A stretch of DNA of 64,000 nt from Mytilus galloprovincialis (Eukaryota; Mollusca; Bivalvia; Mytilida; Mytilidae): positions 13,640,101-13,704,100 of the forward strand of contig NC_134845.1 of the NCBI RefSeq assembly GCF_965363235.1, given 5' to 3'. The notes under the pieces are model-generated. The model saw nothing but the letters and a program-made list of their open reading frames with translations, did not search any database and was not told the DNA's origin. A program made the position numbers and the translations under genes. Positions 23,601 to 42,213 of this stretch are shown in pieces (position 1 is the first letter of the stretch; every line of letters starts with the position of its first letter).

Positions 23601-26600
23601 AAGATATCCCTTCTCTACATATATGCTGGACTAATTTTGTCTCGAAATGTTTTAAATGTAGATTAAATGTTTTTATTTTCCACAATTTTGACCCTTTAGT
23701 TGTTCAAATGAAAAACAAAATCCGAATAGAACTTTAATTGCACCAAAAATAGTATCATAATTGGTCTAGTATCTTGAGAGTTGTAAAAAGACAACAATCG
23801 AATCTTTGATTTGATTTTCTTTTCTGCATTTACATTATATACAGAAATTATGTTATTTCCTTGAGGATGACAGAAAGTGATTTTTTTCTGTGTACTGCTC
23901 AAACTATAGATACAGTGGAAAATATAAGAATGAAATGAAGCTATATTACCTTTGCTCGTCATTTTATATTCTCCAAGTCGTCCAGTAAATATAAGAATGA
24001 AATGAAGCAATATTACCTTTGCTCGTCATTTTATATTCTCCAAGTCGTCCAGTAAATATAAGAATGAAATGAAGCAATATTACCTTTGCTCGTCATTTTA
24101 TATTCCCCAAGTCGTCCAGTAAATATAAGAATGAAATGAAGCAATATTACCTTTGCTCGTCATTTTATATTCCCCAAGTCGTCCAGTAAATATAAGAATG
24201 AAATGAAGCAATATTACCTTTGCTCGTCATTTTATATTCCCCAAGTCGTCCAGTAAATATAAGAATGAAATGAAGCAATATTACCTTTGTTCGTCATTTG
24301 ATATTCCCCAAGTCGTCCAGTAAATATAAGACTGAAATGAAGCAATATTACCTTTGCTCGTCATTTTATATTCCCCTAGTCGTCCAGTAAATATAAGAAT
24401 GAAATGAAGCAATATTACCTTTGTTCGTCATTTTATATTCCCCAAGTCGTCCAGTAAATATAAGACTGAAATGAAGCAATATTACCTTTGCTCGTCATTT
24501 TATATTCTCCAAGTCGTCCAGTAAATATAAGAATGAAATGAAGCTATATTACCTTTGCTCGTCATTTTATATTCTCCAAGTCGTCCAGTAAATATAAGAA
24601 TGAAATGAAGCAATATTACCTTTGCTCATCATTTTATATTCTCCAAGTCGTCCAGTAAATATAAGAATGTAATGAAGCTATATTACCTTTGCTCGTCATT
24701 TTATATTCTCCAAGTCGTCCAGTAAATATAAGAATGAAATGAAGCAATATTACCTTTGCTCATCATTTCATATTCTCCAAGTCGTCCAGTAAATATAAGA
24801 ATGAAATGAAGCTATATTACCTTTGCCCGTCATTTTATATTCCCCAATTCGTCCAGTAAATATAAGAATGAAATAAAGCAATATTACCTTTGCTCGTCAT
24901 TTTATATTCTCCAAGTCGTCCAGTAAATATAAGAATGAAATGAAGCTATATTACCTTTCCTCGTCATTTTATATTCTCCATGTCGTCCAGTAAATATAAG
25001 AATGAAATGAAGCAATATTACCTTTGCTCGTCATTTTATATTCTCCAAGTCGTCCAGTAAATATAAGAATGAAATGAAGCTATATCTTTGCTCGTCATTT
25101 TATATTCTCCGAGTCGTCCAGTAAATATAAGAATGAAATAAAGCTATATTACCTTTGCTCGTCATTTTATATTCTCCAAGTCGTCCAGTAAATATAAGAA
25201 TGAAATGAAGCAATATTACCTTTGCTCGTCATTTTATATTCTCCAAGTCGTCCAGTAAATATAAGAATGTAATGAAGCAATATTACCTTTGCTCGTCATT
25301 TTATATTCTCCAAGTCGTCCAGTAAATATAAGAATGAAATGAAGCAAGATTACCTTTGCTCGTCATTTTATATTCTCCAAGTCGTCCAGTAAATATAAGA
25401 ATGTAATGAAGCAATATTACCTTTCCTCGTCATTTTATATTCTCCAAGTCGTCCAGCAAATATAAGAATGAAATGAAGCAATATTACCTTTGCTCGTCAT
25501 TTTATATTCTCCAAGTCGTCCAGTAAATATAAGAATGAAATGAACCAATATTACCTTTCCTCGTCATTTTATATTCTCCAAGTCGTCCAGTAAATATAAG
25601 AATGTAATGAAGCAATATTACCTTTGCTCGTCATTTTATATTCTCTAAGTCGTCCAGTAAATATAAGAATGTAATGAACCAATATTACCTTTCCTCGTCA
25701 TTTTATATTCTCCAAGTCGTCCAGTAAATATAAGAATGAAATGAAGCAATATTACCTTTGCTCGTCATTTTATATTCTCCAAGTCGTCCAGTAAATATAA
25801 GAATGAAATGAAGCTATATTACCTTTGCTCGTCATTTTATATTCTCCAAGTCATCCAGTAAATATAAGAATGAAATGAAGCTATATTACCTTTGCTCGTC
25901 ATTTTATATTCTCCAAGTCGTCCAGTAAATATAAGAATGAAATGAAGCAATATTACCTTTCCTCGTCATTTTATATTCTCCAAGTCGGCCAGTAAATATA
26001 AGAATGAAATGAAGCAATATTACCTTTGTTCGTCATTTTATATTCCCCAAGTCGTCCAGTAAATATAAGAATGAAATGAAGCAATATTACCTTTGCTCGT
26101 CATTTTATATTCTCCAAGTCGTCCAGTAAATATAAGAATGAAATGAAGCAATATTACCTTTGCTCGTCATTTTGTATTCCCCAAGTCGTCCAGTAAATAT
26201 AAGAATGTAATGAAGCAATATTACCTTTGCTCGTCATTTTATATTCCCCAAGTCGTCCAGGTTTATATTACCTCTGTACTCTTTTGATTCATAAACACAA
26301 ACCTGCCAGTAGACCATCCACTGAGAAGATTGACCATTGACCAAATACATAGTCCAAGACCTAAACCAACCGTCTTTACTATTGGTACAACACATATGTT
26401 ACCTACAATATAATGCATATAAATATGTGTATACCAATAATAAAACTGCGAAAGGATGGTAGGCGCTTACCGTCGGCCGTAAAATATTACATGCAGATCC
26501 AGAATGATAAACATTTATATGTGAAAGAAAAATGATAGCTTTGTCCATTGCTAACAAAAGAATAGGAATTTATAATAGTATAATGTAATCCTACTCTCAA

Positions 26601-29128
26601 ATAAATAAGTCTTCGAGACGACCAGAATTCACTATCATTTATCCATGTCGCGTACATACTGAAAAGCGTCATGTGTCCTAGTTCCACAAAATCAGCCTTA
26701 CAAAAGAGGTAATTGATGCTAAGTCGATACATAATGCAATATTATATTAACAATGTGGTGTCATTGACAGTGACACGCTCAACAACCTACAAATCATTAA
26801 GCAGTTAAGGTGACGTGACTAACAAAAACGGATTTTACACTGGTGGCTCCTATTATGTCATGCTCTACAAGAAAAACACATTTTTCAGAAATTAAACTGT
26901 GGTTTGCTTAAAATGCAAGAATAATCGACTGCATGTCCATTTCGATATCGTATTAGCTTAGATACATCATAAATCGTATAGACTGTCAACTTTAGTTCAT
27001 GCTGTTGCCGTTTCTTACATTTTGGAAACTGATGTTTGAGCTTAAGGGCATACGATACAGGCTTGATCCCGTATTTACATTTTGATAAAAAATTCCATAT
27101 AGACTATTTTTTACCTGAATAATTACATTAGATGTATGTTTCAGTATGATACTTTATTCTGATTGGCTAAATGCACATCACGTGTTATTCCGTAAACAAT
27201 TGTATTGCTCAATAAAACTTTCCATTCATGATAACACGTTGTCCCATAACAAAGTGCACAGGTGAATTAAATAAAACAATAATAAAATTCGTGTCTTCAT
27301 GGTCATTGCTAAAAAAATGTAATTATAAGTATTGAATGCTCCGTTTTATAACTTCATAGGGTTGTAAAAGCGTTAGCCGTTCGCACATTTTTAGTATGAG
27401 CGCTTCATACAAAATGTACTTCGGTCAACGCTTTTACACCCCAATGAAGTTACAAAAAGAAGCATTCAATTCTTAATTAAATCAAATATGTGATAAAAAA
27501 ATATACCTTCATGTGCTACTTTTTGAGTAAAATGAGGTCGAAGTTTTGTATATTTGCTCAAAATTTGGAATTATGGCCGGTTTTTTTTTTTCCTTTCGAA
27601 AGAAAGACATAACTTTTTTGTTTTAAAAGATAAACAAAAATGTTTTTTGTTAAATAATTTGTAATTTCTGTATGTTATAAGTATCCTAAAAGTTTATACA
27701 TGTTTTATTCAGAAATAACTCATATTTATTAAATGTTCATGAATGTAGAAAAAAACATCATTTTTTGCTGTATATCTATCAAATTAAAAAAAAAAAAGAT
27801 GCACTATTTACGTTTTCAAGAAAATTGGCACACATAATCTTCCCGCGGAATCAAACCAAATGACATTTTGAAAAAGAGGGGTCCATGAGCTTGTTTTCAA
27901 GTTAAATAAGTCTGAATGATAACAATCAGTCGAAAACCTCATCTTTTCCTGACAAGTCATAGTTTGACGTCGCGAAAATAACAATTTACGTTAGCAACGT
28001 CACTACCTCCCCTGTAACTGTATCGTATGCCCTTAACAAACACACTATACATTTATCATAACATTTCCGTAGACAAATATTTAAAATGATAATAGCAAAT
28101 GTTTATACCTATCTCCCAAACCACACCCCCAATCATTGCCATAGGAAAGAACGGTGGTTGATTTCGTATTAACTGCACAACAACGCCTGCTAGCATTGCA
28201 CCGCTGCACATTATCCACTGGAAAAACATACCTGAATGTAAAGTATGTACATAAATTAAGTAAAAATACCTGAATGTAAAGGATAACTTTAAAACAAAGC
28301 TTTGTCCAAAAATCGTTTGCTGTCATGTAGGTTGACACTCATTTCAACTAGAAAAACAAATATGTAATCAAAATATCTATTTATTTGAATTATCTCAACA
28401 CCTTTTATTGGTAAAATATTGTTTTTTTAACTTTTGAGTTTTTGCATCCTTTGGTTGTTGTCTCATTGGTAATACCAAATCATTTATATGAAGGTGCCAC
28501 AGTCTGGAATATAATATAAGTATGTACCTTTTGGTTTTCTGATCAATACGTGTGAACATTTGTGTCTTTATGAAATGAATAATTGTTAAAGTCGTATGTC
28601 CATTTGGAAGATGATTTCTACTCCGGAAGGTTAGCTTTTAATCAACATGCATTCTTGAATCTACTTTCAGATTGACGCTGCTTTATTTCTAACTATAACA
28701 TAACTAAATTTTTCCTTCTTCGTATGTCATCAATATTTCAATGTCTCGATTTTGTAACACCGTTATGTAAAAACTTTTTTTGATTGTGTTTTCATTTTAA
28801 TGTTGAATAACGAATTCATTTAAAATAGGCATGATCTGACAATATATACATGTACATATTAAAACTTCATACCATCTCCAGTTTCGTATTGTTTTACCGG
28901 AACAAAATTGCTTCCGTAAAACAGAATTGCAATACCAGCTGCTATGAATCCCCAGTACTCTGGGATCTCTCCTTGTGACGGTTGAGCTGTAGTTTGGAAA
29001 TCTGTGGAATTTGTCCATAATGTCATCGGAACTTGTGTACTTTGCCAAAATGTTATGTTCTGAGATTGGTTGAAAGTTGTGAAATGAGTTGTGTTATTCG
29101 TTATCATGTCTGGTGTTGCATGCTCCAT
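14621..29128 (-). CDS. TMEM144: TMEM144-like multi-pass membrane protein, copy A
   Basis: The TMEM144 family belongs to the drug/metabolite transporter superfamily and is predicted to move carbohydrates; its substrate is unproven. Nine exons on the minus strand: 29128-28873, 28231-28109, 26402-26303, 23530-23450, 22775-22703, 20043-19964, 19248-19142, 18780-18509 and 14704-14621. They total 1176 nt, giving 391 residues plus TGA. Family marks in order are GSNFVPVKQYETGDG after helix 1, [93 protein letters not shown], and a final helix ending GVSRH. The first 55 or so residues are Ser/Thr-rich with several N-x-S/T sequons, an extension absent from the human protein as I recall it (about 345 residues). 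The start is the first Met of exon 1. Introns are swollen by a 3.2-kb TIR element, a hammerhead-bearing repeat and a 2.3-kb minisatellite. No lesions were seen. Confidence 0.92.
14826..14892 (+). mobile_element. Short Naiad-like tail fragment
   Basis: ggtcgggttatagtcttttt and ccccatttccattctcaac match the last 60 bases of the 50761 element. A reversed remnant (gagaatggaaatggggaatg) is at about 40993-41030. Confidence 0.6.
15811..16643. mobile_element. Nested TIR element CTGTGGATTCATTT with TA target
   Basis: CTGTGGATTCATTT at 15811 and its inverse ending at 16643 are bordered by TA. The repeats continue imperfectly with ttcgtgggt/acccacgaa and gtatacc landmarks. Matches a common bivalve MITE pattern; the interior is non-coding. 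Confidence 0.75.
17200..17430. repeat. CpG-rich degenerate array of CGAAAACGC-type motifs in both orientations
   Basis: About 230 bp made almost wholly of GCGAAAACGCGAAA-like words and their inverse (TTTTCGCGTTTTCGAC), with tacatattctatatgg and ctatagaatatg as paired landmarks. CpG density is far above the AT-rich surroundings. Open frames on both strands here (Arg/Ser/Phe-rich) are low-complexity by-products. Confidence 0.8.
19325..19660 (+). repeat. Hammerhead-bearing dispersed repeat (retrozyme-like unit)
   Basis: A block that I recognise as common in Mytilus DNA surrounds the hammerhead. It starts near ctgctggtggacg, includes cagcacttcggtgttgaca, cttatcccaggaaaag, gccgtatttggcac and ttgtacttgtttggc, and ends after cctggtacctttgataa. 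The two other copies in the window (about 21385-21530 and 36955-37110) keep the gtatttg/tttggc and gcgtctggc landmarks but have decayed ribozyme cores. It lies in an intron of TMEM144 copy A between exons 6 and 7. No protein is encoded. Confidence 0.7.
19581..19624 (+). ncRNA. Type I hammerhead ribozyme motif
   Basis: All core elements are present in order. The stem I 5' strand GCGTCA is at 19581-19586, then CTGATGA (19587-19593), then stem II GTCT/AGAC closing the loop TATGT (19594-19606), then GAAA (19607-19610). A self-complementary CGCGCG follows (19611-19616), then TC (19617-19618), giving a GTC cleavage site. The stem I 3' strand TGGCGT is at 19619-19624 and pairs with GCGTCA (two wobbles). 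Stem III is minimal and palindromic, the layout known from Penelope-like elements and animal retrozymes, where cleavage works best as a dimer. Predicted cut after position 19618. Confidence 0.85.
20116..20230 (-). mobile_element. Tail fragment of the second Penelope-like family, reverse orientation
   Basis: gaggcgaaagataccaaagg and aaacggacaatgcc are the inverse of the ctgtccctttggtatctttc end at 47975-48007. Similar short fragments occur at 13285-13345 and 41769-41835. Confidence 0.6.
21385..21530 (+). repeat. Decayed copy of the hammerhead-bearing repeat
   Basis: Alignable with the 19325-19660 repeat through tttggccttgtta, gtagacgatac and gcgtctggcgtac. The ribozyme core reads CCGATGA and GATA instead of CTGATGA and GAAA, so self-cleavage is not expected. 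Confidence 0.6.
21684..21830. repeat. Foldback repeat with arms of 50 bp or more
   Basis: gagttatttaatttcaataa and its inverse flank a short spacer around 21755-21760. The arms extend outward through gatatcaactcg and gagaattagatatc with few mismatches. Probably a foldback MITE; in an intron of TMEM144 copy A. Confidence 0.85.
21936..22682. mobile_element. TIR element around TTGGGGCCTGTTATCTAA
   Basis: ctcttatggttggggcctg starts near 21938 and its inverse ends near 22680; about 30 bp pair. TA next to TGGTTGGGGCC on both sides suggests a TA target, but the palindrome extends further, so the true end is unclear. About 745 bp, non-coding, ending close to the exon 5 donor of TMEM144 copy A. Confidence 0.7.
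23912..26262. repeat. 67-bp minisatellite, about 35 units, in an intron of TMEM144 copy A
   Basis: The landmark cgtccag recurs at 23979, 24046, 24113 and so on to 26254, which is 34 intervals of 67 bp with one slightly shortened unit near 25083. Units are close to identical; variable sites include gctatatt/gcaatatt, gctcg/cctcg/gttcg and ttctcc/ttcccc. Read on the gene strand each unit contains GCAAAGGTAATA, a fair match to a splice donor. The array ends about 40 bp from the donor of exon 3 at 26303. A similar AGAGGTAATATAA lies in the unique flank next to the donor and may be the seed. The unit length is not a multiple of three. Confidence 0.95.
27046..28032. mobile_element. TTAA-flanked TIR element with a nested foldback
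   Basis: TTAA at 27042-27045 and 28033-28036; inverted ends GGGCATACGATACAG. It contains a foldback at about 27330-27475. The TTAA duplication fits piggyBac- or Kolobok-type elements. Non-coding; in intron 2 of TMEM144 copy A. Confidence 0.75.
27330..27475. repeat. Foldback repeat, about 47-bp arms
   Basis: Arms run from attgaatgctccgttttata to tgtaaaagcgtt and back as aacgcttttaca to gaagcattcaat, with a few mismatches. Confidence 0.8.
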
Positions 29129-32100
29129 GGTTTGGTTCTTTTTATCTAGACCAAGTAAAAATCAATCCATATATCACAAGTAACTGTAATGATAACATAT
29201 TCAGTTAATGAAAAACAAAACTGTTTGCACGTCATTGGAAAATGAAATTCCAAATATAGAATACCAAACAAAAAGAAACAAACAAAATCTTCTTGAAATG
29301 ATGATATGAAGTGATTGTCGTTAATACTGGGGATAATCTAGAAACTTGTTTTGCTAACGATAAATCAATCACGGGAAATCAAACCTATAGTTTCACGAGT
29401 GTTTTTGCCTATCCTTTACTAGCTTTGTATCTTGATGCACTATAAAGACAACCCAGAAAGTATACAAAGCTCAAAATCTGCAATCTTCTTTTTTAATTAC
29501 ATATGTTATCATTAAATAGCATGCTTTTGCGGAAAGGACTGCTCAATGACATGTCATAATTATTTAACCTTATCTTGTTTATTGTGATTGACATGCTTCA
29601 TTAACCAGGACTCTTTGTATTAGAGCTTCTTACTATACCAAAAGATAACCAGATCACTTCACCTTCTATAAGAGTTTTATCATTACCTACTTCTGGTTAT
29701 AATATATTTTTTATATATATATATTGTTTTTGCATATATATGTTTAAAGTTCTAGACTGAGCGCCCTTCGCAACTCAACAATCAATCAATTTTGCAGAAA
29801 GATTTATATACACGATCAAGATTTCTCTGGTCTGAGCACAGCGGTGAGAAATAGGAACCCTCACTATAAAAACCAAAGGATACTTTCGGCGAACTGTTAA
29901 TTATTGTTTTCCCGAATTTACAAATATATGCTGGTTATCTAGTGAAAACTACATGTAATTTGTCTCGCTCATGACTTAATATTTTGTCTAGTCATTAGTT
30001 GTTTTATTAAAGACCACCAAGAAAGAAAAACTAGAAAGAAAAATTCTGAGAAAAAATCACAGATACATCAGGAACTTGTAACAGAAATTGAAGTTGTCTC
30101 TTTACGACCTTCCCATTGATATCAAAGAGTTTCGTAATTTCATCGTTTATGATGTCATTATGTCGTTGATATAACTTGATTTCGGGACATTTATATTTTA
30201 GTTCAGGTTCCAAAATATCACATACCTACCTTAAATCAAAATATGGTCTTTAATTTGTTCATATTCCGCTAATAGATGCTTAAATTTATATACATCTTTT
30301 TATACACTATGTACACTATGTAATCATATTGATTTTAAATGCAATTGTGTATTTCTTATTGTATTTCTTATTGTATTTTCTCATTAAATACACCTGTTAC
30401 AGTTAAGTGCAATAAAAATCGTTACACTGTTGTTTGAACTTCTTCAATGTTATGAAACTGTTTTGTTAGTGAAACGGGCAGTTAAAATATTATAAACCGA
30501 TAAAATCAACTTAAAAAAAACTCAACCCTCTGATTTTATATTTTTATTTAGCTTTAGTTTAATTTTTGCAAAGCAAAAATAATATTATAGTGAATGAAAA
30601 CACAAAAAGTAGTTTTCTCTCCTAATATACAATAGCCAACACAAAATTAACAGGAGTATGTATTTTTTAGTACAATTTATCTAAACTAAATTCATGATTT
30701 GTAGGAAAATTGATAGAAAAAAGGCAATGATGACCATGACGATATGTGTTTTGTGATGTATTTTTACCTGTTGAGATTTTACTTAGTACATAGAAGGGAC
30801 CAAAAAATAATTATATCATTTATATGCTGAATGAATGCAAATAAAATGCGTGGTGTTAATCTGCACGTCATTTCGCATTCCATTGTATCATGGGAATAAC
30901 AAAGAATCAGCAGTATAACATTACCGTCCCCTATAGTTATTACAAATGGTCACTTGTATTTATCTCTGTCCCAGAGTTAGTCTCGGTGAGAGCACTTCCT
31001 TTTGTTAGTGCGGTGTGTATATAACACAAATAATTATGACATAGAATTTGATGTCCCGTTTTGGAAGATTGATCTCTCTTTTTAGGCTTTTAAACGTGCT
31101 CTGTATGTGATCTTTTGCAAATATCTTCCCTATCCTATGTACCGGGGTTTCTTTCAGCCCCGCTTTAATTTTGATCAGTCACTTTGCTAGAAAAGACACC
31201 TATATTTAATTATCTTTGTTTATTTTGTTCTTGTTATGAATACGCATGAAATATTTTGCAATATCAACAGTAATTGATAGGAAATTACACAATCAATTCT
31301 TTATCTTTTCGGCAGTACGTTACCATTTGATAAGTATCTGTGAATGTTGCACCAGGAAGCCGACAACCAAACATTTGTTTTTGTTTGAACATTTTCAGTA
31401 TGATTATTTAAAAGAGGACAAAAAACCATTTTAAAATCGATACAAACTCAATAAATGAAGATACATATGACGTTATTTTTAGTATGAATTACGTTATAGT
31501 ATTTATTTTTTATGCACTGGAATCAAAATAAATATTTTGCTAATTATCATATCAAAACATGAAATAAGCTTATTAACCATTCATTCAACATATAAAAGGA
31601 AGATTTAAAATGATACTATGATTAGAGACTTTCCGTTTTGAATTGTAAAGCTACATGAGTGCAGAATGAGAATGGATCTCGTTCAATAATGTTTATATGA
31701 AGAAAAGAAAGTTAATGAATTTTTTTTAAGTTGACACAATAATTATCTCTAGTTTATATTTCACACAACCATGCAATGTGGAAAACAAACCCCCAAAAAA
31801 GTTATAACAAACTTAAATCCTTTTTATATAAGAATGCGTGTAATATATTCACCTGAAAGTGTTACATAAATCAAGTTTAGAGATATAATATTCCATAAAA
31901 GAGGTCAATATTATTAGTTAACAAATACATGTAACATACATGTATCATGATAATCATATGATACTTCAGTGTATCAAAATGTAATGAGTATATCTATAAA
32001 ATAAATATAGATATTCGACTATAATATTTACAGTACATATTTAACATTACACAGATAAATTCTTATAAAAATAGATAGATATGTAAATTTGTATTGCACA

Positions 32101-32818
32101 TGTTCAAAATTCATAACAGTAAATCAATTAGACTTTTCACAGCCTTATTTGAAATAAAAACATAACAATGTTTAACAGAAAAAAATATATTTGTAAGTAA
32201 TTATTTGAGAAAATCAGATACGAAAAATGGACAAATATACCTCAACGTTTGGTTGATATTAGCGAGCTGATTGTGAAAATAATACATTATAGCATGTCCC
32301 ATATGCTAACGCCGCTGTAAAATGTGGATTATTCGATCCTGGATAGATAAATTCGAAAAATGAGAAGTCACTATGTAAACCGTACACACTCAAACTAAAG
32401 CCCCGCTATACGAACAGTGTCAAATACACAAAATAAAGCCGACCGTAAACATTTTAAACAATTCATTTCACATTGAAACAAAGTTTTGCCTCTGTCAGAG
32501 TAACAAACAAATTGAGGGTAAAACAAAATAAGTATGTTCTCATGATTTTTTTTATTTATTTCATCTATGAATGACAAGTCAGCAGAAATCATTTTTTCTA
32601 ATTCAAGGTTTACAGACTTAATATACATTTTGGCTGCTTCATCCTTTAATCAGTGACAATGTTCAACTCGGTTTTATCAAAATTCTGGTATATAGAAGAC
32701 ATAAAAGCCTCGTTGTTCATAACTAACTCTTTCAAAATGAAGGCATCCTTCGTAAGTTGTTGTGCGTGACAAAACGAAATTGAAAATAACTCGCTCGTTA
32801 TGGTATTGTCTTTCAGAA
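29129..32818. other. Spacer between TMEM144 copies A and B
   Basis: About 3.7 kb that should hold the promoter and any 5' untranslated exon of copy A and the 3' untranslated region of copy B. It is AT-rich. No open frame shows a domain, no clear TIR element was found, and no core promoter motif stands out. Confidence 0.5.
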
Positions 32819-38677
<5,859 letters not shown>

Positions 38678-39984
38678 ATCAGAAGTCCAATGTGTTGATG
38701 TATTATTATGATTCCATTCTCTATGTCATAATTAATATAAATTTGCATATGTCTTTAAAATAATGTATATGATATAGATGAATTTCGAAAATAAAACATA
38801 TAGGTTTTAATGTTGACCTGTTTAAAAGTGTTGTATTAAAAATCCATAAAACATTAAACTATGCACTCCTATGAAACTATAAAATAGTACCATCGTTGAA
38901 TATATTTTTATCAAGAGTGAGAAAGATCGTCGATTTGCAGGATAACCAATATAGAATTTAATCACCTAAATAAAAATTCAAAAAAAAATGGATTTTCCAG
39001 CCTAACATATTAATTTGTATATTATCTTCCCCATTTTTTTTTAATGTAATCATGGGCATATTGCTGATTCTGCAAGGGATTGCAAACAACAATATTAAAA
39101 CATCAAAATAACTATTCATAAAAGTCATTTCCCAAAGCGTGAACTTGGTATTAGTGATGTATCTTACTGAAAGGTCGATTGTGGAGTCGGAATGTATTGC
39201 AATGGCAAATGTACATATACAATCATTTATGATTTATATATAGGTCTAGCTTTATTTTTGAGAAATAGGACTCACATTTTTCTCGTCTATTACCGGATGC
39301 TATTTTTTTACTGGAAATCTGTCTGGCATTGAATTATGGTTTGGGATCAACTCATTGGTATTTTTTTACTTCTTGCGAAAAATATTACCAGCTTAGAAAT
39401 TATTTTAATAAACTGGGAATCAAAGATACAATTTGTTTATTGTATCATCAAAAAGTTTACTGTGTGAAGAACCAAAGTCACGCAAAACATAAATATGACG
39501 TCAATGATATCATCAAAATGCAGATTTTTTTTTATCTACAATGTTTGTATTAGGTTTGTGGATTGATATTTCAAATCAATCTCGATATTCTAATTATGTG
39601 TAACAATCTTTGATGAATTTTTGTTGAACTCTTATGTAGAAGAATTCATACAAAACCTTCTCAAATACTAAGAAAAATAACCAAATATCTAACTTAGTAC
39701 CGGTATTTGATTTCATTATATAATAATGACAATTTCATATGCATGTATATTAATGACATCCTGTAACTCAATAACCAATTATCGTAGTGAGTAATTGCAT
39801 TCTTATGAGATTGGAATTTTTAATCGGAATACTACAGAGATTAGAAGGTTTACCTCAAATCATGATCCTTTCGTAGATGATGACACAAATGACAACGTCA
39901 CAAACGTGATGATTTCAACTTTCAAATTTATTTGAATGACCTAATCATCATACAAAGCAGAAACACATCTTACAAAAACACAGC

Positions 39985-40262
39985 CTGTCACATGTCCGGG
40001 GCTTGTAATTCAGTGCTTTTCGTTGGCTGTTGGTTATCATATTCATTTTTCTCTTTTTTATACATAAAACAGGCCGTTAGTTTTTATCATTGAATTGTTT
40101 TACATTGTTATTTCCAGGCCTTTCATAGCTGATTATTTGGTATGGGTTTTGCTCATTGTTGCAGACCGAACGGTTACCTCTGATTGTAATCTTTCATGTC
40201 ATTTGGTATTAGTGGAAAATTGTCTTATTGGCAACTATACCACATCTTCTTATTTTTATCTT
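39985..40262 (+). mobile_element. Diverged 3' tail of a Penelope-type element
   Basis: Landmarks in order: gcttgtaattcagtg, ggccgttag, attgttttacattg, ggtatgggttttgctcattg, ttgtcttattggcaact and taccacatcttctt. Confidence 0.6.
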
Positions 40263-41864
40263 TACAATAATTAATAAAATATCCGAAAACCTCAAATAAG
40301 GTTATATTATTCGATTTTTTTTTATAAATGTTTTAAGGAAAACAAAAAGAAAAAGAGGTTTCATTAATATGATTCCTTTTATAATACGTGTAATTAGTTA
40401 TAATATTTACCTTCTTTTAAAAGTAGTATTAAGGTGAAAGGTTTATTTTATCAATCAAAAGATAATTGTGTGTCTATCTATAATAAGTTTGTGACAATAC
40501 CCGATATAAGCATATCTAGTATAAACGTTTATCAAAATAACAAGGAGATATAATAATAGTTAGTGTGTTATCGACCTAGTACGATACATTGAGTGTGTAA
40601 ATTCAATACATATGGGGTTAGAGCGAACCCAATAAAGAATGTACAGACCCCATACATGAATTATATTAGGTCACTAGTAAACTGTGCAACACATTTATCT
40701 TACCGACTTTCTAAACATGAAGCTTATAAACTAGTGGCCTATGATAGTGATTAAATCTTATATTTTCAATCTTTCAATATAATCATCTGCTGTTTATGCT
40801 TAACATTTCAGATTTACCCCCTAATTATGTACTTTTTATAAAGATAAGTAACACATCTTCAAACCTGTATTAAATAAAACACGCCAAATAGCACTTAACA
40901 AGATATATAGGGTCTCAACGTGTTCCCTTTTAACTAAAGATATCCCTTGAAGTTTATAGGAGGTAAGATAATTATAACTGTGTTTGAATCATTGAGAATG
41001 GAAATGGGGAATGTGTTAAAGAGACAATATTTCGTATATGAATTAGACCTTTAGTTGTTTTAACTAGTTATATTTGGACCCTTGAAATCTTGCTATGCAG
41101 TGTGAGCAAAGGCACCGTTTGGAAGCCCGAATTTAAAGCTATAATTGCTAACTTTTCATACATTGTGACTTGAATGGTAATTGGCATTCAAACCATATCT
41201 TCTTTCATTAAGACCTGCAAAAAGTATTCATAAAGGATTGGAAGGCCTTCAATACAAAGCTTCAATTAGGAATACTTTCCTACATAAGATATCTTGTTCA
41301 TAATTACATAGATCTACAGTAACCAACACTTTAACTCACTGATTATAGTGTCTAATTAATCATAGAACTGTAATTTTAAAAAGATGTCTCGGTAATAGTT
41401 TAAATTATAGACGCAATGGATAAGCTTTGGCTGGTTAAAAAGATCCCATGCACGAATCCGGACCCAAACCAAAGCTTATCTAATGCAACTTTAATCAACT
41501 AATAGTAACTGAAGATAAAAACCTTCGTTTTTGCAGGGAATAATCTTACTAGTACCAGGGACAGTCTCAAAACGCAATATATCATTCTTCATAGTTTCAA
41601 CTAGGTCTTGAATAGAGTAGCGTAGTCTGGGAAACATGATATAATAATTACCAGTTGTAATTGGCTCTCGATAACTTAATAGTACTCTAAGATTAGTTTT
41701 TTTGCGTCATTTGTTAGTTGTTTTCTGTACTTTGGGTTGAACTGATGACACAAGCTATGTTTAAAATAAAGAGGCGAAAGATACCAAACGGACATTCCAA
41801 CTCATATATCTATAGTCTAAAATCAACTGACAATGCTGCAACTACTTATTTTTAGGTTTTTTTC

Positions 41865-42213
41865 CGTATTGTGCTACAAAACGACTGTCCAAGGTTAGGG
41901 GAGGGTTGAGTGATTACAGACATGTTTGACTTGTTTGACTGCCTAATTCGTATGTGCCTGTTTCATGAGCAACAAGAAGGGTGCCACATGTAGAGCAGAA
42001 TCTGCTTACCCTTCCGGAGCACCTGAGAACACCCCCATTTTTTGGTGAGGTTTGTGTTGCTTATTCTTTATTTATATATGTTGTGTCATGTGTACTACTG
42101 TTTGTCTGTTTTTCTTTTTCATTTTTAGCAATGGCGTTGTCAGTTAATTTTCTATTTATGAGTTTGACTGTCCCTCTGGTATCTTTCGTCCCTCTTTTTC
42201 AATCAATAAAGGA
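41865..42213 (+). mobile_element. Detached 3' region of the second Penelope-like family
   Basis: Shares gcttacccttccgg, ggtttgtgttg, ttattcttta, ttgtgtcatgtg and gagtttgactgtccct in order with the 3' region at 47730-48007. It opens with actgtccaaggttaggggag, a module also seen in other Penelope-type tails. Extreme 5' truncation. Confidence 0.75.

Noticed and set aside
23696-24010. 104-codon minus-strand frame
   Set aside because: It runs into the 67-bp minisatellite and has no recognisable domain.
23912-26262. CRISPR array
   Set aside because: The whole 67-bp unit is repeated with no unique spacers, and the setting is an animal intron.
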